Positions 27,262 to 35,516 of a stretch of 64,000 nt of DNA are shown here, one piece after another. Location: assembly GCF_012163145.1 (NCBI RefSeq), contig NZ_JAAVTX010000004.1:434001-498000 (forward strand), in the 5' to 3' direction. The notes under the pieces are model-generated. The model was not told the DNA's origin and searched no databases. It worked only from the letters and a program-made list of their open reading frames with translations. The first letter of the stretch is position 1; each line of letters starts with the position of its first letter. The DNA comes from Falsiroseomonas frigidaquae. GTDB taxonomy: Bacteria; Pseudomonadota; Alphaproteobacteria; Acetobacterales; Acetobacteraceae. A program made the position numbers and the translations under genes.

Positions 27262-28449
27262 CTACTTGACGATCTTGGCGACGACGCCGGCGCCAACGGT
27301 GCGGCCACCTTCGCGGATCGCGAAGCGCAGGCCCTCATCCATGGCGATCGGCGCGATCAGCTCGACGTCCATCGTCACGTTGTCGCCCGGCATCACCATC
27401 TCGACGCCTTCCGGCAGCTTCACGATGCCCGTCACGTCCGTCGTCCGGAAGTAGAACTGCGGACGGTAGTTCGTGAAGAACGGCGTGTGGCGGCCGCCTT
27501 CCTCCTTCGTCAGGATGTACGCCTCGGCCGAGAAGCCGGTATGCGGCGTGATCGAGCCCGGGGCGGCCAGAACCTGCCCGCGCTCCACATCCTCACGCTT
27601 CACGCCGCGCAGCAGCGCGCCGATGTTGTCGCCCGCCTGCCCACTGTCCAGCAGCTTGCGGAACATCTCGACGCCGGTCACCACCGACTTCACCGTGGTC
27701 TTCAGGCCGACGATCTCGATTTCCTCGCCAACCTTGACCACGCCCCGCTCCACGCGGCCGGTCACCACGGTGCCGCGGCCGGAGATGCTGAACACGTCTT
27801 CCACCGGCATCAGGAACGGCCGGTCCAGCGCGCGTGCCGGCTGCGGAATGTAGGCGTCCACCGCCTCCATCAGCTTCAGCACCGCCTGCTCGCCAATCTC
27901 CGGCTGCTTGTCTTCCAGTGTGCAGAGCGCGGAGCCGTGGATGATCGGGATGTCGTCGCCGGGGAAGTTGTAGCTGCTCAGCAGCTCGCGCACCTCCATC
28001 TCGACCAGCTCGAGAAGGTCCGGATCCGCCATGTCGACCTTGTTCAGGAACACCACCAGGGCCGGAACGCCGACCTGGCGCGCCAGCAGGATGTGCTCGC
28101 GGGTCTGCGGCATCGGGCCGTCGGCGGCCGACACCACCAGAATGGCGCCGTCCATCTGCGCCGCGCCGGTGATCATGTTCTTCACGTAGTCGGCGTGGCC
28201 GGGGCAATCGACATGCGCGTAGTGACGGTTCGCCGTCTCATACTCCACATGCGCCGTGGAGATCGTGATGCCACGAGCCCGCTCCTCCGGCGCCTTGTCG
28301 ATCTGGTCATACGCCGTGAACGTCGCGCCGCCCGTCTTCGCCAGCGTCTTCGTGATCGCCGCCGTCAACGACGTCTTGCCGTGGTCCACGTGCCCGATCG
28401 TGCCGATGTTGCAGTGCGGCTTGTTCCGCTCGAATTTCGCCTTGGCCAT
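27262..28449 (-). CDS. tuf: Elongation factor Tu, second copy
   Basis: Encodes a 395-residue EF-Tu with the same GTPase motifs as the copy at 12034-13221 and only four residue changes (T35, N161, C176, T177). It follows tRNA-Tyr and tRNA-Gly, the arrangement of the classical tufB locus, where tRNAs and tuf are cotranscribed. Nineteen of roughly 27 nucleotide differences to the first copy cluster in 27916-27979. Both copies have intact active-site motifs. Confidence 0.98.
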   Translation of the reverse strand: MAKAKFERNKPHCNIGTIGHVDHGKTSLTAAITKTLAKTGGATFTAYDQIDKAPEERARGITISTAHVEYETANRHYAHVDCPGHADYVKNMITGAAQMDGAILVVSAADGPMPQTREHILLARQVGVPALVVFLNKVDMADPDLLELVEMEVRELLSSYNFPGDDIPIIHGSALCTLEDKQPEIGEQAVLKLMEAVDAYIPQPARALDRPFLMPVEDVFSISGRGTVVTGRVERGVVKVGEEIEIVGLKTTVKSVVTGVEMFRKLLDSGQAGDNIGALLRGVKREDVERGQVLAAPGSITPHTGFSAEAYILTKEEGGRHTPFFTNYRPQFYFRTTDVTGIVKLPEGVEMVMPGDNVTMDVELIAPIAMDEGLRFAIREGGRTVGAGVVAKIVK

Positions 28450-28534
28450 TGCTGTTCCCGCTATCCACCCGGGGCATCCCGGGCTTCGTGAAATATGCCG
28501 CGCCTGATGATCGTGCCGCCGGCCCGCGCGCGCG

Positions 28535-28609
<75 letters not shown>

Positions 28610-28710
28610 GCGCATTCTGGAAAGTCAGGCGCCACGTCACCCGTTCGGCCACATGGTGGGGCCGGGGCCCGGTGGCGAGTCTGCGCGGCGAGGCTGACCC
28701 GGGGGGAATA

Positions 28711-28793
28711 TGGAGGGGGTTGGATTCGAACCAACGTAGGCGCAAGCCAGCGGATTTACAGTCCGCCCCCTTTAGCCACTCGGGCACCCCTCC
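28711..28793 (-). tRNA. tRNA-Tyr (GTA)
   Basis: A class II tRNA of 83 nt with acceptor GGAGGGG/CCCCTCC, anticodon loop CTGTAAA (anticodon GTA), a long variable arm and T loop TTCGAAT. CCA is not encoded. Upstream on the minus strand a perfect TTGACA lies at 28875-28870, but no convincing -10 box stands at the right distance, so the promoter remains open. Confidence 0.95.
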
Positions 28794-28958
28794 GCAGCCC
28801 TGACCAGGCCTGCCGCGCCCCAGCTTCGTCACCGAGAGCGCGGCGGGACTTGCCCCGTCGCGCGCCGGCTGTCAACGGCGGCGGGCGCTCGCGGGACAGT
28901 TTCCTCCGCATGGGCGCCGCGCTTGGACAGCGGGCGCGGCGCGGCGCAGAATGGGGGA

Positions 28959-30575
28959 ATGTCCCGCCCCCCTTCTCGTCGACCCGCCTCAGGCCCTGGC
29001 CGCCCGCCCTCGGGCAAGTCCCCGCATGGAAAGTCGCCCTCGGGCGGAGCAGGAGGCAAGCCCCCGCGCCCGCCCCGGGACGCCGCGCCGCGCGGCGAGG
29101 CGCCCCGCGCGCCCCGGGCGGACTCGCCCCGCACCCCGCGCGACGAGGCACCGCGCGCGCCGCGGAGCGATTCCACCCGCGCGCCCCGGAGCGAAGCACC
29201 ACGCGCCGCGCGCGACGACGCCCCCCGCGCGCCGCGGAGCGAATCCGCCCGCGCCCCGCGGAGCGACGCACCCCGCGCCCCGCGGAGCGACACACCCCGC
29301 GCCACGCGGAGCGACGCACCCCGCGCCCCGCGGAGCGACGCCCCGCGCCCGCCACGGGATCCGGCCGAGGACCGCCCCTTCCGCCCGCTCGGCGAACGTC
29401 CCTCCCGCTCCGTAGGCGGCCCTGCGCTGCGCGGTACCGCCGGCAAGCGTCCGGCGGGCGACGGGCCGCGCAGCTTCGGCGGCAAGCCGGCACGCGGCTT
29501 CGGCGGCAAGACCGATCGCGGCTTCGCCCGCACGCCGGATCGTGGCCCGCGCGCGGCTGCCCTGCGCGCCTCCACCAACCAGTCTCCGGTCCCGGCCACG
29601 CCCGCCGAGGCGCCGGATGCCGCCCCGCGTGGCCGCGACCGGCGCGGCAGCGGCGAGGCCAAGGCCCCCCGCAGCGCCCCCGTCGCGACGCCCGCGAAGC
29701 TGCCCCGCCCTTCCCAGGCCGCCATCATCCGCGACGCCGCGCCGGGCGGCACGCTCTGGCTGTACGGCCTGCATGCCGTGGCCGCCGCGCTGGCCAATCC
29801 GCGCCGCCGGCTGAAGCGCCTGCTGCTGACGGTGGAGGCCGAGGCCGCGCTGGCCGAGCGCCTGCCCCGCCAATCCTGGCGCATCCCCGCCGAGCGGGTG
29901 GAGCGCAACCGCTTCCAGACCTTCCTGCTGGAGGATTCGATCCACCAGGGCGCCGCCCTGCTGAGCGAGCCGTTGCAGCCGCTGCCGCTGGAGGATTGCA
30001 TCGCCAGCCGCCCCGGCCCGGTGCTGGTGCTGGACCAGGTGACGGACCCCCGTAATGTCGGTGCCATCCTGCGCTCCGCCGCCGCCTTCGGCGCCGCTTG
30101 CGTGGTGATGCAGGACCGCCACGCCCCGCCCGAGACCGGCGCCCTGGCGCGCGCCGCCTCGGGTGCGCTGGAACTGGTGCCGATCTCGCGGGAGGTGAAC
30201 CTCTCCCGCGCCATCATCGCCTTGCAGAAGGCCGGCTTCTGGGTGCTCGGCCTGGCCGGCGAGGGCACCCGTACCCTGGGCGAGGCAGTGCCGCGCGACC
30301 GGCGCTGCGTGCTCGTCCTGGGCGCCGAGGATGCCGGGCTGCGCCGCCTGCAGCGGGAGACCTGCGACGAGCTGGTGCGGCTGCCGATGGTGCCGGAGGT
30401 GGAGAGCCTGAACGTCGCCGCCGCCGCCGCGGTCGCGCTGTACGAGATCGCCCGCGGCGCATTGCCGGATGACGAGGCGCCGGACCCCCAGGATGACTTG
30501 CCGGAGGACCTGTCCGACGAGATGCCCGAGCAGGATGAGGGCGAAGAGCCCCTCGCGGAGGATGACCCCAAATGA
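28959..30575 (+). CDS. rlmB: 23S rRNA 2'-O-ribose methyltransferase (SpoU/TrmH family, RlmB-like) with a long repetitive N-terminus
   Basis: A 538-residue protein. Residues from about 262 to 500 form the SpoU methyltransferase: the substrate-binding part WLYGLHAVAAAL, motif 1 DPRNVGAILRSA (363-374), motif 2 LVLGAEDAGL (452-461) and motif 3 SLNVAAAAAVALYE (483-496). It would methylate the ribose of a 23S rRNA guanosine using SAM. The first 250 residues are basic, Pro/Arg-rich and disordered, with ten 8-residue repeats. The last 35 residues are acidic. The start is uncertain: ATG 28959 directly follows GGGGGA, and TTG 28923 is possible. It overlaps the next gene by four bases. Confidence 0.85.
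   Translation: MSRPPSRRPASGPGRPPSGKSPHGKSPSGGAGGKPPRPPRDAAPRGEAPRAPRADSPRTPRDEAPRAPRSDSTRAPRSEAPRAARDDAPRAPRSESARAPRSDAPRAPRSDTPRATRSDAPRAPRSDAPRPPRDPAEDRPFRPLGERPSRSVGGPALRGTAGKRPAGDGPRSFGGKPARGFGGKTDRGFARTPDRGPRAAALRASTNQSPVPATPAEAPDAAPRGRDRRGSGEAKAPRSAPVATPAKLPRPSQAAIIRDAAPGGTLWLYGLHAVAAALANPRRRLKRLLLTVEAEAALAERLPRQSWRIPAERVERNRFQTFLLEDSIHQGAALLSEPLQPLPLEDCIASRPGPVLVLDQVTDPRNVGAILRSAAAFGAACVVMQDRHAPPETGALARAASGALELVPISREVNLSRAIIALQKAGFWVLGLAGEGTRTLGEAVPRDRRCVLVLGAEDAGLRRLQRETCDELVRLPMVPEVESLNVAAAAAVALYEIARGALPDDEAPDPQDDLPEDLSDEMPEQDEGEEPLAEDDPK
29118..29357 (+). repeat. 24-bp tandem repeat coding for 8-residue units
   Basis: Ten in-frame units of 24 bp encode variants of SDAPRAPR (residues 54-133 of the rlmB product). 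The last few units are nearly identical in DNA, while the first are more divergent, a sign of recent slippage or unequal crossing-over. Low-complexity basic tails of this kind bind RNA in other proteins; that role is inferred. Confidence 0.85.
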
Positions 30576-31339
30576 CCAGCCCCGCCGCCGCCGCCATCCT
30601 CGCCGCCCGCCAGGCGCGGCAGAACCTGGTGCCGCTGGGCGCCCATGCCCCGGCGGACACCGCCGGTGGCTATGCGGTGCAGCGGGAAGTCGCGCAGGCC
30701 ATGGGCGCCATCCCGCCCGCCGGCTTCAAGATCGGCGCGACGACGCGGCAGATGCAGGCCTATCTGGGCCTGGCAGGACCGGCCGCCGGCTTCGTGCCGG
30801 CCAGCGGCCTGCACGCCTCGCCGGCCAGCGTGCGGCTGGCGGATTTCGTGGCGCCGGGGGTGGAATGCGAGGTCGGGCTGCGGCTCGGCGCCGACCTGCC
30901 CGCCGGGCCCTGCACGCGCCAGCAGGCCCAGGACGCGGTGGCGGAGGTCTTCGCCGCCATCGAGATCGTCGAGAAGCGCTACGACGATCTCGCGGCGCTC
31001 GGCACGCCGACGCTGATCGCGGACCAGGTGTTCCACGCCGGCGGCGTGCTCGGCGCGCCGGCGGCGAATTGGCGCGACCTGGATCTCGGCGCGACGCGCG
31101 GGCGGATGCATGTCTCGGGCGCGCTGCGCGGCGAAGGCGTGGGCGCCGATCTGCTGGGGCACCCGATGGAGGCACTGGCCTGGCTCGCCGCCTCTCCGGC
31201 CGCCGCCGTGTTCGGCGGGCTGCGGGCCGGCCAGGTGGTGTTCCTCGGCTCCGTCACCCCGCCGATCTGGATCGAGGGTCCGTCCGAGGTGGTGGTGGAG
31301 TTCGACACGCTGGGCCGGGTGGAGTTGCGCTTCACCTGA
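30572..31339 (+). CDS. 2-keto-4-pentenoate hydratase / fumarylacetoacetate-hydrolase superfamily protein
   Basis: A 255-residue cytoplasmic protein resembling MhpD-type hydratases and the related decarboxylases of aromatic meta-cleavage. Visible features are GFKIGATT near residue 51, the acidic metal-site pattern VECEVGLRLG near 98-107 and AIEIVEKR near 128-137, and PPIWIEGPSEV near the end. No other catabolic gene is adjacent, so the substrate is unknown. It is coupled to rlmB by an ATGA overlap. Confidence 0.82.
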   Translation: MTSPAAAAILAARQARQNLVPLGAHAPADTAGGYAVQREVAQAMGAIPPAGFKIGATTRQMQAYLGLAGPAAGFVPASGLHASPASVRLADFVAPGVECEVGLRLGADLPAGPCTRQQAQDAVAEVFAAIEIVEKRYDDLAALGTPTLIADQVFHAGGVLGAPAANWRDLDLGATRGRMHVSGALRGEGVGADLLGHPMEALAWLAASPAAAVFGGLRAGQVVFLGSVTPPIWIEGPSEVVVEFDTLGRVELRFT

Positions 31340-31464
31340 GCCGGGTTCGGCGGGGCGAAGCGGCATCGTTCACGGTCCGGCAATCTCGGCCTGCCATAAC
31401 GCCTGCGCCGCAACCCACCCAGCGGCCTTTCGCCAGGACGGCGCCCCCGAATGCTGGGACCGCC

Positions 31465-31692
31465 ATGCGAATAGCAGACTGGAACACGCTGCCTGAGGAT
31501 CTGCAGCTCGTGCTGTCGCGCGAGGCGCTGCGCCGCGCGGCGGAGACGCTGGCGGAACATGCGGAGTTGCTGGCCGAGGAGATGGAGCAAGGCACGCTGT
31601 CCGACCGTGGCGGTCCGGACGCGCTGCGCCTGTTCGCCGCCGTGGTGCGCGCCACCAATGACGACGCCTTTGGCCAGGTCGGCCACGCCTGA
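31465..31692 (+). CDS. Small hypothetical protein
   Basis: A 75-residue acidic helical protein (MRIADWNTLPEDLQLVL at the start) with heptad-like runs REALRRAAETLAEHAELLAE. I do not recognise the family. It begins 125 bp after the hydratase gene. Codon use matches chromosomal neighbours (GC-rich third positions), which supports a real gene. Confidence 0.6.
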   Translation: MRIADWNTLPEDLQLVLSREALRRAAETLAEHAELLAEEMEQGTLSDRGGPDALRLFAAVVRATNDDAFGQVGHA

Positions 31693-31703
31693 TCGCCCGA
31701 GGT

Positions 31704-31748
31704 CGGATTGCCCGGGGCCGGATTGCCCGGGGTCGGATTGCCCGGGGC
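31704..31748. repeat. Three tandem 15-bp repeats
   Basis: The unit CGGATTGCCCGGGG plus T or C occurs three times without spacing (31704, 31719, 31734), just after the small hypothetical gene. It is non-coding, and function is unknown. Confidence 0.85.
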
Positions 31749-31750
31749 GG

Positions 31751-31781
31751 GACCATGGCCGGCGCGGTGCCGGCCATGGTC
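31751..31781. terminator. Long hairpin between convergent genes
   Basis: A perfect 13-bp inverted repeat (GACCATGGCCGGC and its complement) with a 5-base loop lies between the convergent genes ending at 31692 and 31803. Its symmetry and place fit a bidirectional terminator, though T-runs are missing on both sides. Confidence 0.5.
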
Positions 31782-31802
31782 CAACCCCTCACACCACCGG
31801 CG

Positions 31803-32738
31803 TCACGCGGCGCGGCGGCGGCGCAGGCCGAACAGGCCGAGCAGCCCCGTGCCGAGGATGGCGAGGGAGGCCGGCGCCGGCACCGCGACCGGGCCAAGCT
31901 GCCCCACCGTGATCTCCCGCACCGTGTTGCTGCCGTAGTCGCCGAGGAAGCTGGCAAGGCCGGTCGCCAGGTCGATGGTGAACAGCCCCTGCGGCCCCAG
32001 CTGGCCAACCGCGTTCAGCAGGCTGGCATAGGCGATGCCGGTGCTGCCATCGATGTCGAAGGCCATGCCGAAGCCCGTGGTCGGCCCGAACAGATCGATG
32101 CCCAGCGCGCCGATCGTGCTGATCGTCCCCGCATTCGCCGGATTGATGGTGACCAGCGAGGAGGTCGCGGAATCGATGGCGTAGAGGGTGGTGGAGGTAA
32201 CGGTGCCCGGAAGCTGGTTGGTGTAGGCGACCGCCGTGATGGTCGGATTGACCCCGGCATTCGGGTCGCCCGCGGTGTAGCTCAGCGTGCCGTCGATGAT
32301 GGTGCTGCCGGCGGTGGCGTTGACGCGCCGGTTCACGTCATTCGCCGTGGTGACGCGGATCGCATCCACCGTCGGGTTGAAGGAGAAGCCCGCCTCGAAA
32401 AGGCCGGCGGGAACCGGCACGCCCGGCCCGATGGCGGTGGCCGCGCCGCTGGTCGTGTCTACGGTGTAGAGCCCGCCGGACTGGCCCAGGGCATAGAGCT
32501 GCCCGGTGGCGGGACGGAAATCGATGCCGCGAATGGTGTCGTTGCCGATGCCGGTCACTTCCAGCGTGGTGGTGAAGGTGTCCGGCGTCGCCGAGTCGAA
32601 GCCGACCAGCGTGCGCGGCCCCACCACGCCGACGATCGGGTCCGCCTTGGCTGGGCCGGCCAGGATGGCGGCCCCCAGGATGACCGAGAAGCCGATGGCG
32701 GCCGACAGCTTCCGTGGCGCGTGATGCAGAACTCTCAT
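31803..32738 (-). CDS. Secreted DUF4394-like protein with PEP-CTERM-like tail
   Basis: A 311-residue exported protein. It has a signal peptide (basic start, helix GFSVILGAAILAG, then AKADP), a beta-rich body of repeated segments such as TLVGFDSATP, LYTVDTTSGAAT and LYAIDSATSSLVTINP, as in DUF4394 proteins, and a C-terminal tripartite tail: VPAPASLAI, a short hydrophobic helix, and RRRRAA. Such tails direct sorting by exosortase systems. No exosortase gene is in the window. The ATG has AGGGAAGGA just upstream. Confidence 0.8.
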   Translation of the reverse strand: MRVLHHAPRKLSAAIGFSVILGAAILAGPAKADPIVGVVGPRTLVGFDSATPDTFTTTLEVTGIGNDTIRGIDFRPATGQLYALGQSGGLYTVDTTSGAATAIGPGVPVPAGLFEAGFSFNPTVDAIRVTTANDVNRRVNATAGSTIIDGTLSYTAGDPNAGVNPTITAVAYTNQLPGTVTSTTLYAIDSATSSLVTINPANAGTISTIGALGIDLFGPTTGFGMAFDIDGSTGIAYASLLNAVGQLGPQGLFTIDLATGLASFLGDYGSNTVREITVGQLGPVAVPAPASLAILGTGLLGLFGLRRRRAA

Positions 32739-33156
32739 GCGGAAATCCTTCCCTCATTCATGGCCGTCGAGCCCGGGCGATGAAGAAACCTCCGCCGGCT
32801 ACGGCCAGGAGCGGTTCTGCAATTCACATGCCACATCTCCAACTCGCTGATTCTCAACGGCGAAAGAATCTGGCGAAAATCTATGCCAGGAAGAGCGACG
32901 GTTTTACTTGGCATTACTTGCCGTCTCATCATGCCGGATGCATCACGATCTGATGAAATCGGCGTGATCTGCAGCGCGGCCATCGTCCCTGTTGTGGCAA
33001 GCGGACGCGCCTGGCAGGCAGGATCCGGAAAGGCGGGCACGGCCGCTCCGCTGCGGCAGGGGTGACATCCTGCCCCCGGCGCGCTACCTCGACGCGGTCA
33101 GCGCATGGGATCCGGGTGCCCCGCCTGCGGGTGATGCACCCCGGCCCGCCGGATAT
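32739..33156. other. Gap between the DUF4394 gene and tRNA-Thr
   Basis: These 418 bp hold no coding frame with convincing codon use. The stretch near 32820-32960 is clearly less GC-rich than its surroundings and should contain the promoter of the minus-strand DUF4394 gene, but I could not pick out reliable boxes. Nothing else is seen. Confidence 0.5.
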
Positions 33157-33228
<72 letters not shown>

Positions 33229-33295
33229 ATCACTTAGCTGGAAATCGTTGCGATACAGGTCGGCAGCGGGCACTCAGCGGGCACATTGCCGATGG

Positions 33296-33682
33296 CTAGA
33301 GGCGCGGGCCGAACGACCATCGGCCCGTGAGGATCCAGCGGACAACGACAAGCGTTCCGCCTATCACAGCCGCATAGGCCAGCCGCTCGCCGGGGCGACC
33401 ATACGGCCGATCCAGCTCCGACCACGCAGCGGCGCAGAGAACGGCTAAAAGGGCGAGGTGCAGCCACCAGAAAACCGCGAAGGCCCTCGCGCAGATCGCC
33501 CTAGCCGAAGCCCGCCGCGCTTCGCGGAGGGCCGGACCTCGGTCGGCTAGCCGTCGCGCTGCCTCCGCGCTGGCGTCGGAAAGCCTGGATAGCCCGGCCG
33601 GCCCGGTGCCCGCCATACCGCGCGCGTCGCCGATAGCATCGCGCAGCTGTTCGTCCGTCATCTGGGCGTAGCGCAGCGTCAT
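33296..33682 (-). CDS. Hypothetical membrane protein of the island
   Basis: A 128-residue protein starting MTLRYAQMTDEQLRDAIGDA. It has an amphipathic N-terminal half rich in Ala and Arg, then two hydrophobic helices (AFAVFWWLHLALLAVLCAA and LAYAAVIGGTLVVVRWIL). The C-terminus is short and cytoplasmic. I do not recognise the family. It is the first gene inside the left border, about 70 bp from the attachment repeat, and points toward it. Confidence 0.6.
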   Translation of the reverse strand: MTLRYAQMTDEQLRDAIGDARGMAGTGPAGLSRLSDASAEAARRLADRGPALREARRASARAICARAFAVFWWLHLALLAVLCAAAWSELDRPYGRPGERLAYAAVIGGTLVVVRWILTGRWSFGPRL

Positions 33683-33772
33683 GGCTCGGGTGGCCCGCGT
33701 CGTTTCGCCACAGATTCTTCTGGTAAATCGTAGGTGGGTGCAAGGGCGGCTGCACGGCCCGTGGCCTCGCCC

Positions 33773-34021
33773 CTAGTCCAGTGCCCCGATCAGCACCACC
33801 CTTGCCCGCTCGGCCTCGGCCAGCGCTCGCCGCACGCCCTCCGGCCACCACTGGCCACCGCGCCGGGTCGGCACGCCTTCGCGGTTCAGCAGGGCCGCGG
33901 CCTCCCGCAGCGATCGCCGGCGCCGGCCCGTGCCTACGGCGTCCATCACAGGGGCCAAGCGTATGAGGGCGCTCGCGGCTTGGATGGTTTGGTGGAGGCG
34001 GCTGACATTGGGCAGGGGCAT
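33773..34021 (-). CDS. Small protein resembling the recombinase-domain motif of large serine recombinases
   Basis: An 82-residue basic protein. The segment LREAAALLNREGVPTRRGG followed by QWWPEGVRRAL is the kind found in the DNA-binding recombinase domain of serine recombinases, but no catalytic domain is attached. It may be a free-standing DNA-binding remnant or regulator. No clear ribosome site precedes the ATG. A decayed second copy lies at 37201-37390. Confidence 0.5.
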   Translation of the reverse strand: MPLPNVSRLHQTIQAASALIRLAPVMDAVGTGRRRRSLREAAALLNREGVPTRRGGQWWPEGVRRALAEAERARVVLIGALD

Positions 34022-34078
34022 GTGGGGCTAGGTCAGATTGGGCGCTGCTATTCTACATCTCTACATCGGCGGAAGCCT

Positions 34079-34095
34079 CCCCCCCCCCCCCCCCC
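34079..34095. repeat. Run of 17 cytosines
   Basis: An uninterrupted tract of 17 C on the plus strand, followed by ACCCACCC. It lies in the 244-bp non-coding gap between two minus-strand island genes, close upstream of the small gene starting at 34021. Such tracts slip readily during replication and may also be an assembly artefact. Confidence 0.9.
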
Positions 34096-34265
34096 ACCCA
34101 CCCTCCTGGGATGGGTCTCTCGCGCCGGTTCCTAACCCTTGAAGGACGCGCCGACAAATCGCGAGCGAATCGAACGAGGTCGACTCCCCTGCCGCGACAA
34201 GCCTCCGATCGTAGTAGCCTGCGCTTCCACACCTCGATCAGATGTCGGTTCAGATCCTGCAGCGA

Positions 34266-35030
34266 TCAATCGCGGGCAGGCTCGGGACCAGGTAGGCCAT
34301 CGTGCTTTTCTGGTCGGGTATCGGCTTGGGCGGCCACCTCCAGCGCCATAAGCGCTTCAACGACAGAAGGTGTTAAGGCTTCGAGGTCAGCTGCAGCAGC
34401 CCGCCAATGGCATGGGGCGGCGACAGCTAGTCGCTCCAAGTCGACCATGCTTTCCAGCCGCTTTTGAATCTCTGGCAGAGATTGCTGCGGGACGCCGGTT
34501 CCTTTGAGCGCCTCGAAAATTTGCCCGCGCGCGCGGAGCGCTGCATCAAAATGCCGCCAGGCGTTCCACTCGACATAAACGGACTGCCGCTCGCTGGCGG
34601 AGGCTTCAACGACGGCCAAGAGAGCCTCAACCTGTTCTTGTGTGCGGCGGCGCAGGGCATCGTGCCCGCCCCATCGACCGCCGCCAGATGCTAGGCCGAG
34701 GCTCATGCGCGCCAGTGGCACCGCCATACGGCGCAACTCGATCGCAGTGACCGCCGCGCGATCGGCCAAGGCTTGTGCCTCCCGCAGCTTGGCGCTGAAG
34801 CCCCAAGCCGCGATCTCTGCCAAGTCTCCGAGCCGCGACAGCACCGCCGCCGCGAGCCCCGACCCAAGGACAAGAATCCCGCCTTCCCAGCCGTAGCCCG
34901 AGACGAGCATGAGGGTCGGTCCCAGGAGAGCGGTTGCTACGCCAATGTGGACCATCGTCATTCGGCGCAGCGCACGAAGCCCGAGGCGCCGCCAAGCGCG
35001 CAGTCGTCCACATATTGAGAGCGCCATCAT
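34266..35030 (-). CDS. Hypothetical membrane protein with cytoplasmic helical domain
   Basis: A 254-residue protein from the tandem ATGs at 35030. Two hydrophobic segments (HIGVATALLGPTLMLVSGY and GILVLGSGLAAAVLS) near residues 25-65 are followed by a long charged helical part with segments such as LREAQALADRAAV, TQEQVEALLAVVEASA and LPEIQKRLESMVDLERL. This is a membrane anchor with a coiled cytoplasmic body. I do not recognise a family. In-frame codons continue 28 residues upstream but look non-conserved. Confidence 0.6.
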   Translation of the reverse strand: MMALSICGRLRAWRRLGLRALRRMTMVHIGVATALLGPTLMLVSGYGWEGGILVLGSGLAAAVLSRLGDLAEIAAWGFSAKLREAQALADRAAVTAIELRRMAVPLARMSLGLASGGGRWGGHDALRRRTQEQVEALLAVVEASASERQSVYVEWNAWRHFDAALRARGQIFEALKGTGVPQQSLPEIQKRLESMVDLERLAVAAPCHWRAAAADLEALTPSVVEALMALEVAAQADTRPEKHDGLPGPEPARD

Positions 35031-35123
35031 CCACCCCGTGCATTGGGTGCCGATAGTGCAACCAGTTACCCGGCCGCGGCCAGCAGGCTTGTTGATCGAA
35101 CAAAAACAGAACATGCTCCGGCC

Positions 35124-35342
35124 ATGGAATCAGCCGGCCCCGTCGATCCCGTAGTCCTCCGCCGGATGCGCGAGGTCATCGCCAGCGCCATCGGCACTCG
35201 CAGCAGAGGACTGGCCGAAGCGGCAGCAGAGGCGCGCGGCCTGGGGCGGGGAATGCAGCCCGCGCTTCCCGCCAGCGTCATCGACGCCGCGGTGGTGGAC
35301 CTTCTGCGCGAGGTGGGTGCTCACCGGCCGGAGGAGGCGTAG
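35124..35342 (+). CDS. Small hypothetical protein, first of three coupled genes
   Basis: A 72-residue protein starting MESAGPVDPVVLRRMREV, with a helical middle (LAEAAAEARGLGRG) and end (IDAAVVDLLREVGAHRPEEA). The family is unknown. Its stop is followed at once by the GTG of the next gene, so the two are very probably cotranslated. Codon use is GC-rich, like the chromosome. Confidence 0.5.
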   Translation: MESAGPVDPVVLRRMREVIASAIGTRSRGLAEAAAEARGLGRGMQPALPASVIDAAVVDLLREVGAHRPEEA

Positions 35343-35516
35343 GTGAAGCATGAGGGGCATGTGCTGCGGCCCGTCACGCCGGAGGATCTGACCGATAGCC
35401 TGGCCTTCACCATGCGCTTCAACGAGCGCGGCAAGGAGCGGCGCACGGGGCACGAATACACGGCGCAGATCGCGGCCGGCGAGTTGGTGAAGCAGCTTCT
35501 CCAAGCGGCTACGTGA
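35343..35516 (+). CDS. Small hypothetical protein, second of three coupled genes
   Basis: A 57-residue protein opening with GTG directly after the preceding TAG and ending in a TGA inside the next gene's start. Its sequence (VLRPVTPEDLTDSLAFTMRF, then RTGHEYTAQIAAGELVKQLL) looks folded and is charged. It was identified by its packing between two other small genes rather than by family. Confidence 0.5.
   Translation: MKHEGHVLRPVTPEDLTDSLAFTMRFNERGKERRTGHEYTAQIAAGELVKQLLQAAT

Noticed and set aside
28847-28875. Promoter for the tRNA-Tyr/tRNA-Gly/tuf transcript
   Set aside because: The -35 word TTGACA is perfect, but the sequence 17 bp downstream (CAAGTC) does not resemble a -10 box, so I did not list it as a feature.
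29118-29357. Possible CRISPR array
   Set aside because: The repeats are directly adjacent with no spacers and stay in frame with rlmB, so they are a coding tandem repeat.
28829-31366. An 845-codon minus-strand frame with Arg/Gly/Ala repeats
   Set aside because: It is antisense to rlmB and the hydratase gene; its repeats merely mirror the 24-bp repeat of rlmB.
32735-33040. A 101-codon minus-strand frame between the DUF4394 gene and tRNA-Thr
   Set aside because: It overlaps the start region of the DUF4394 gene, has no ribosome site and shows no protein-like pattern.
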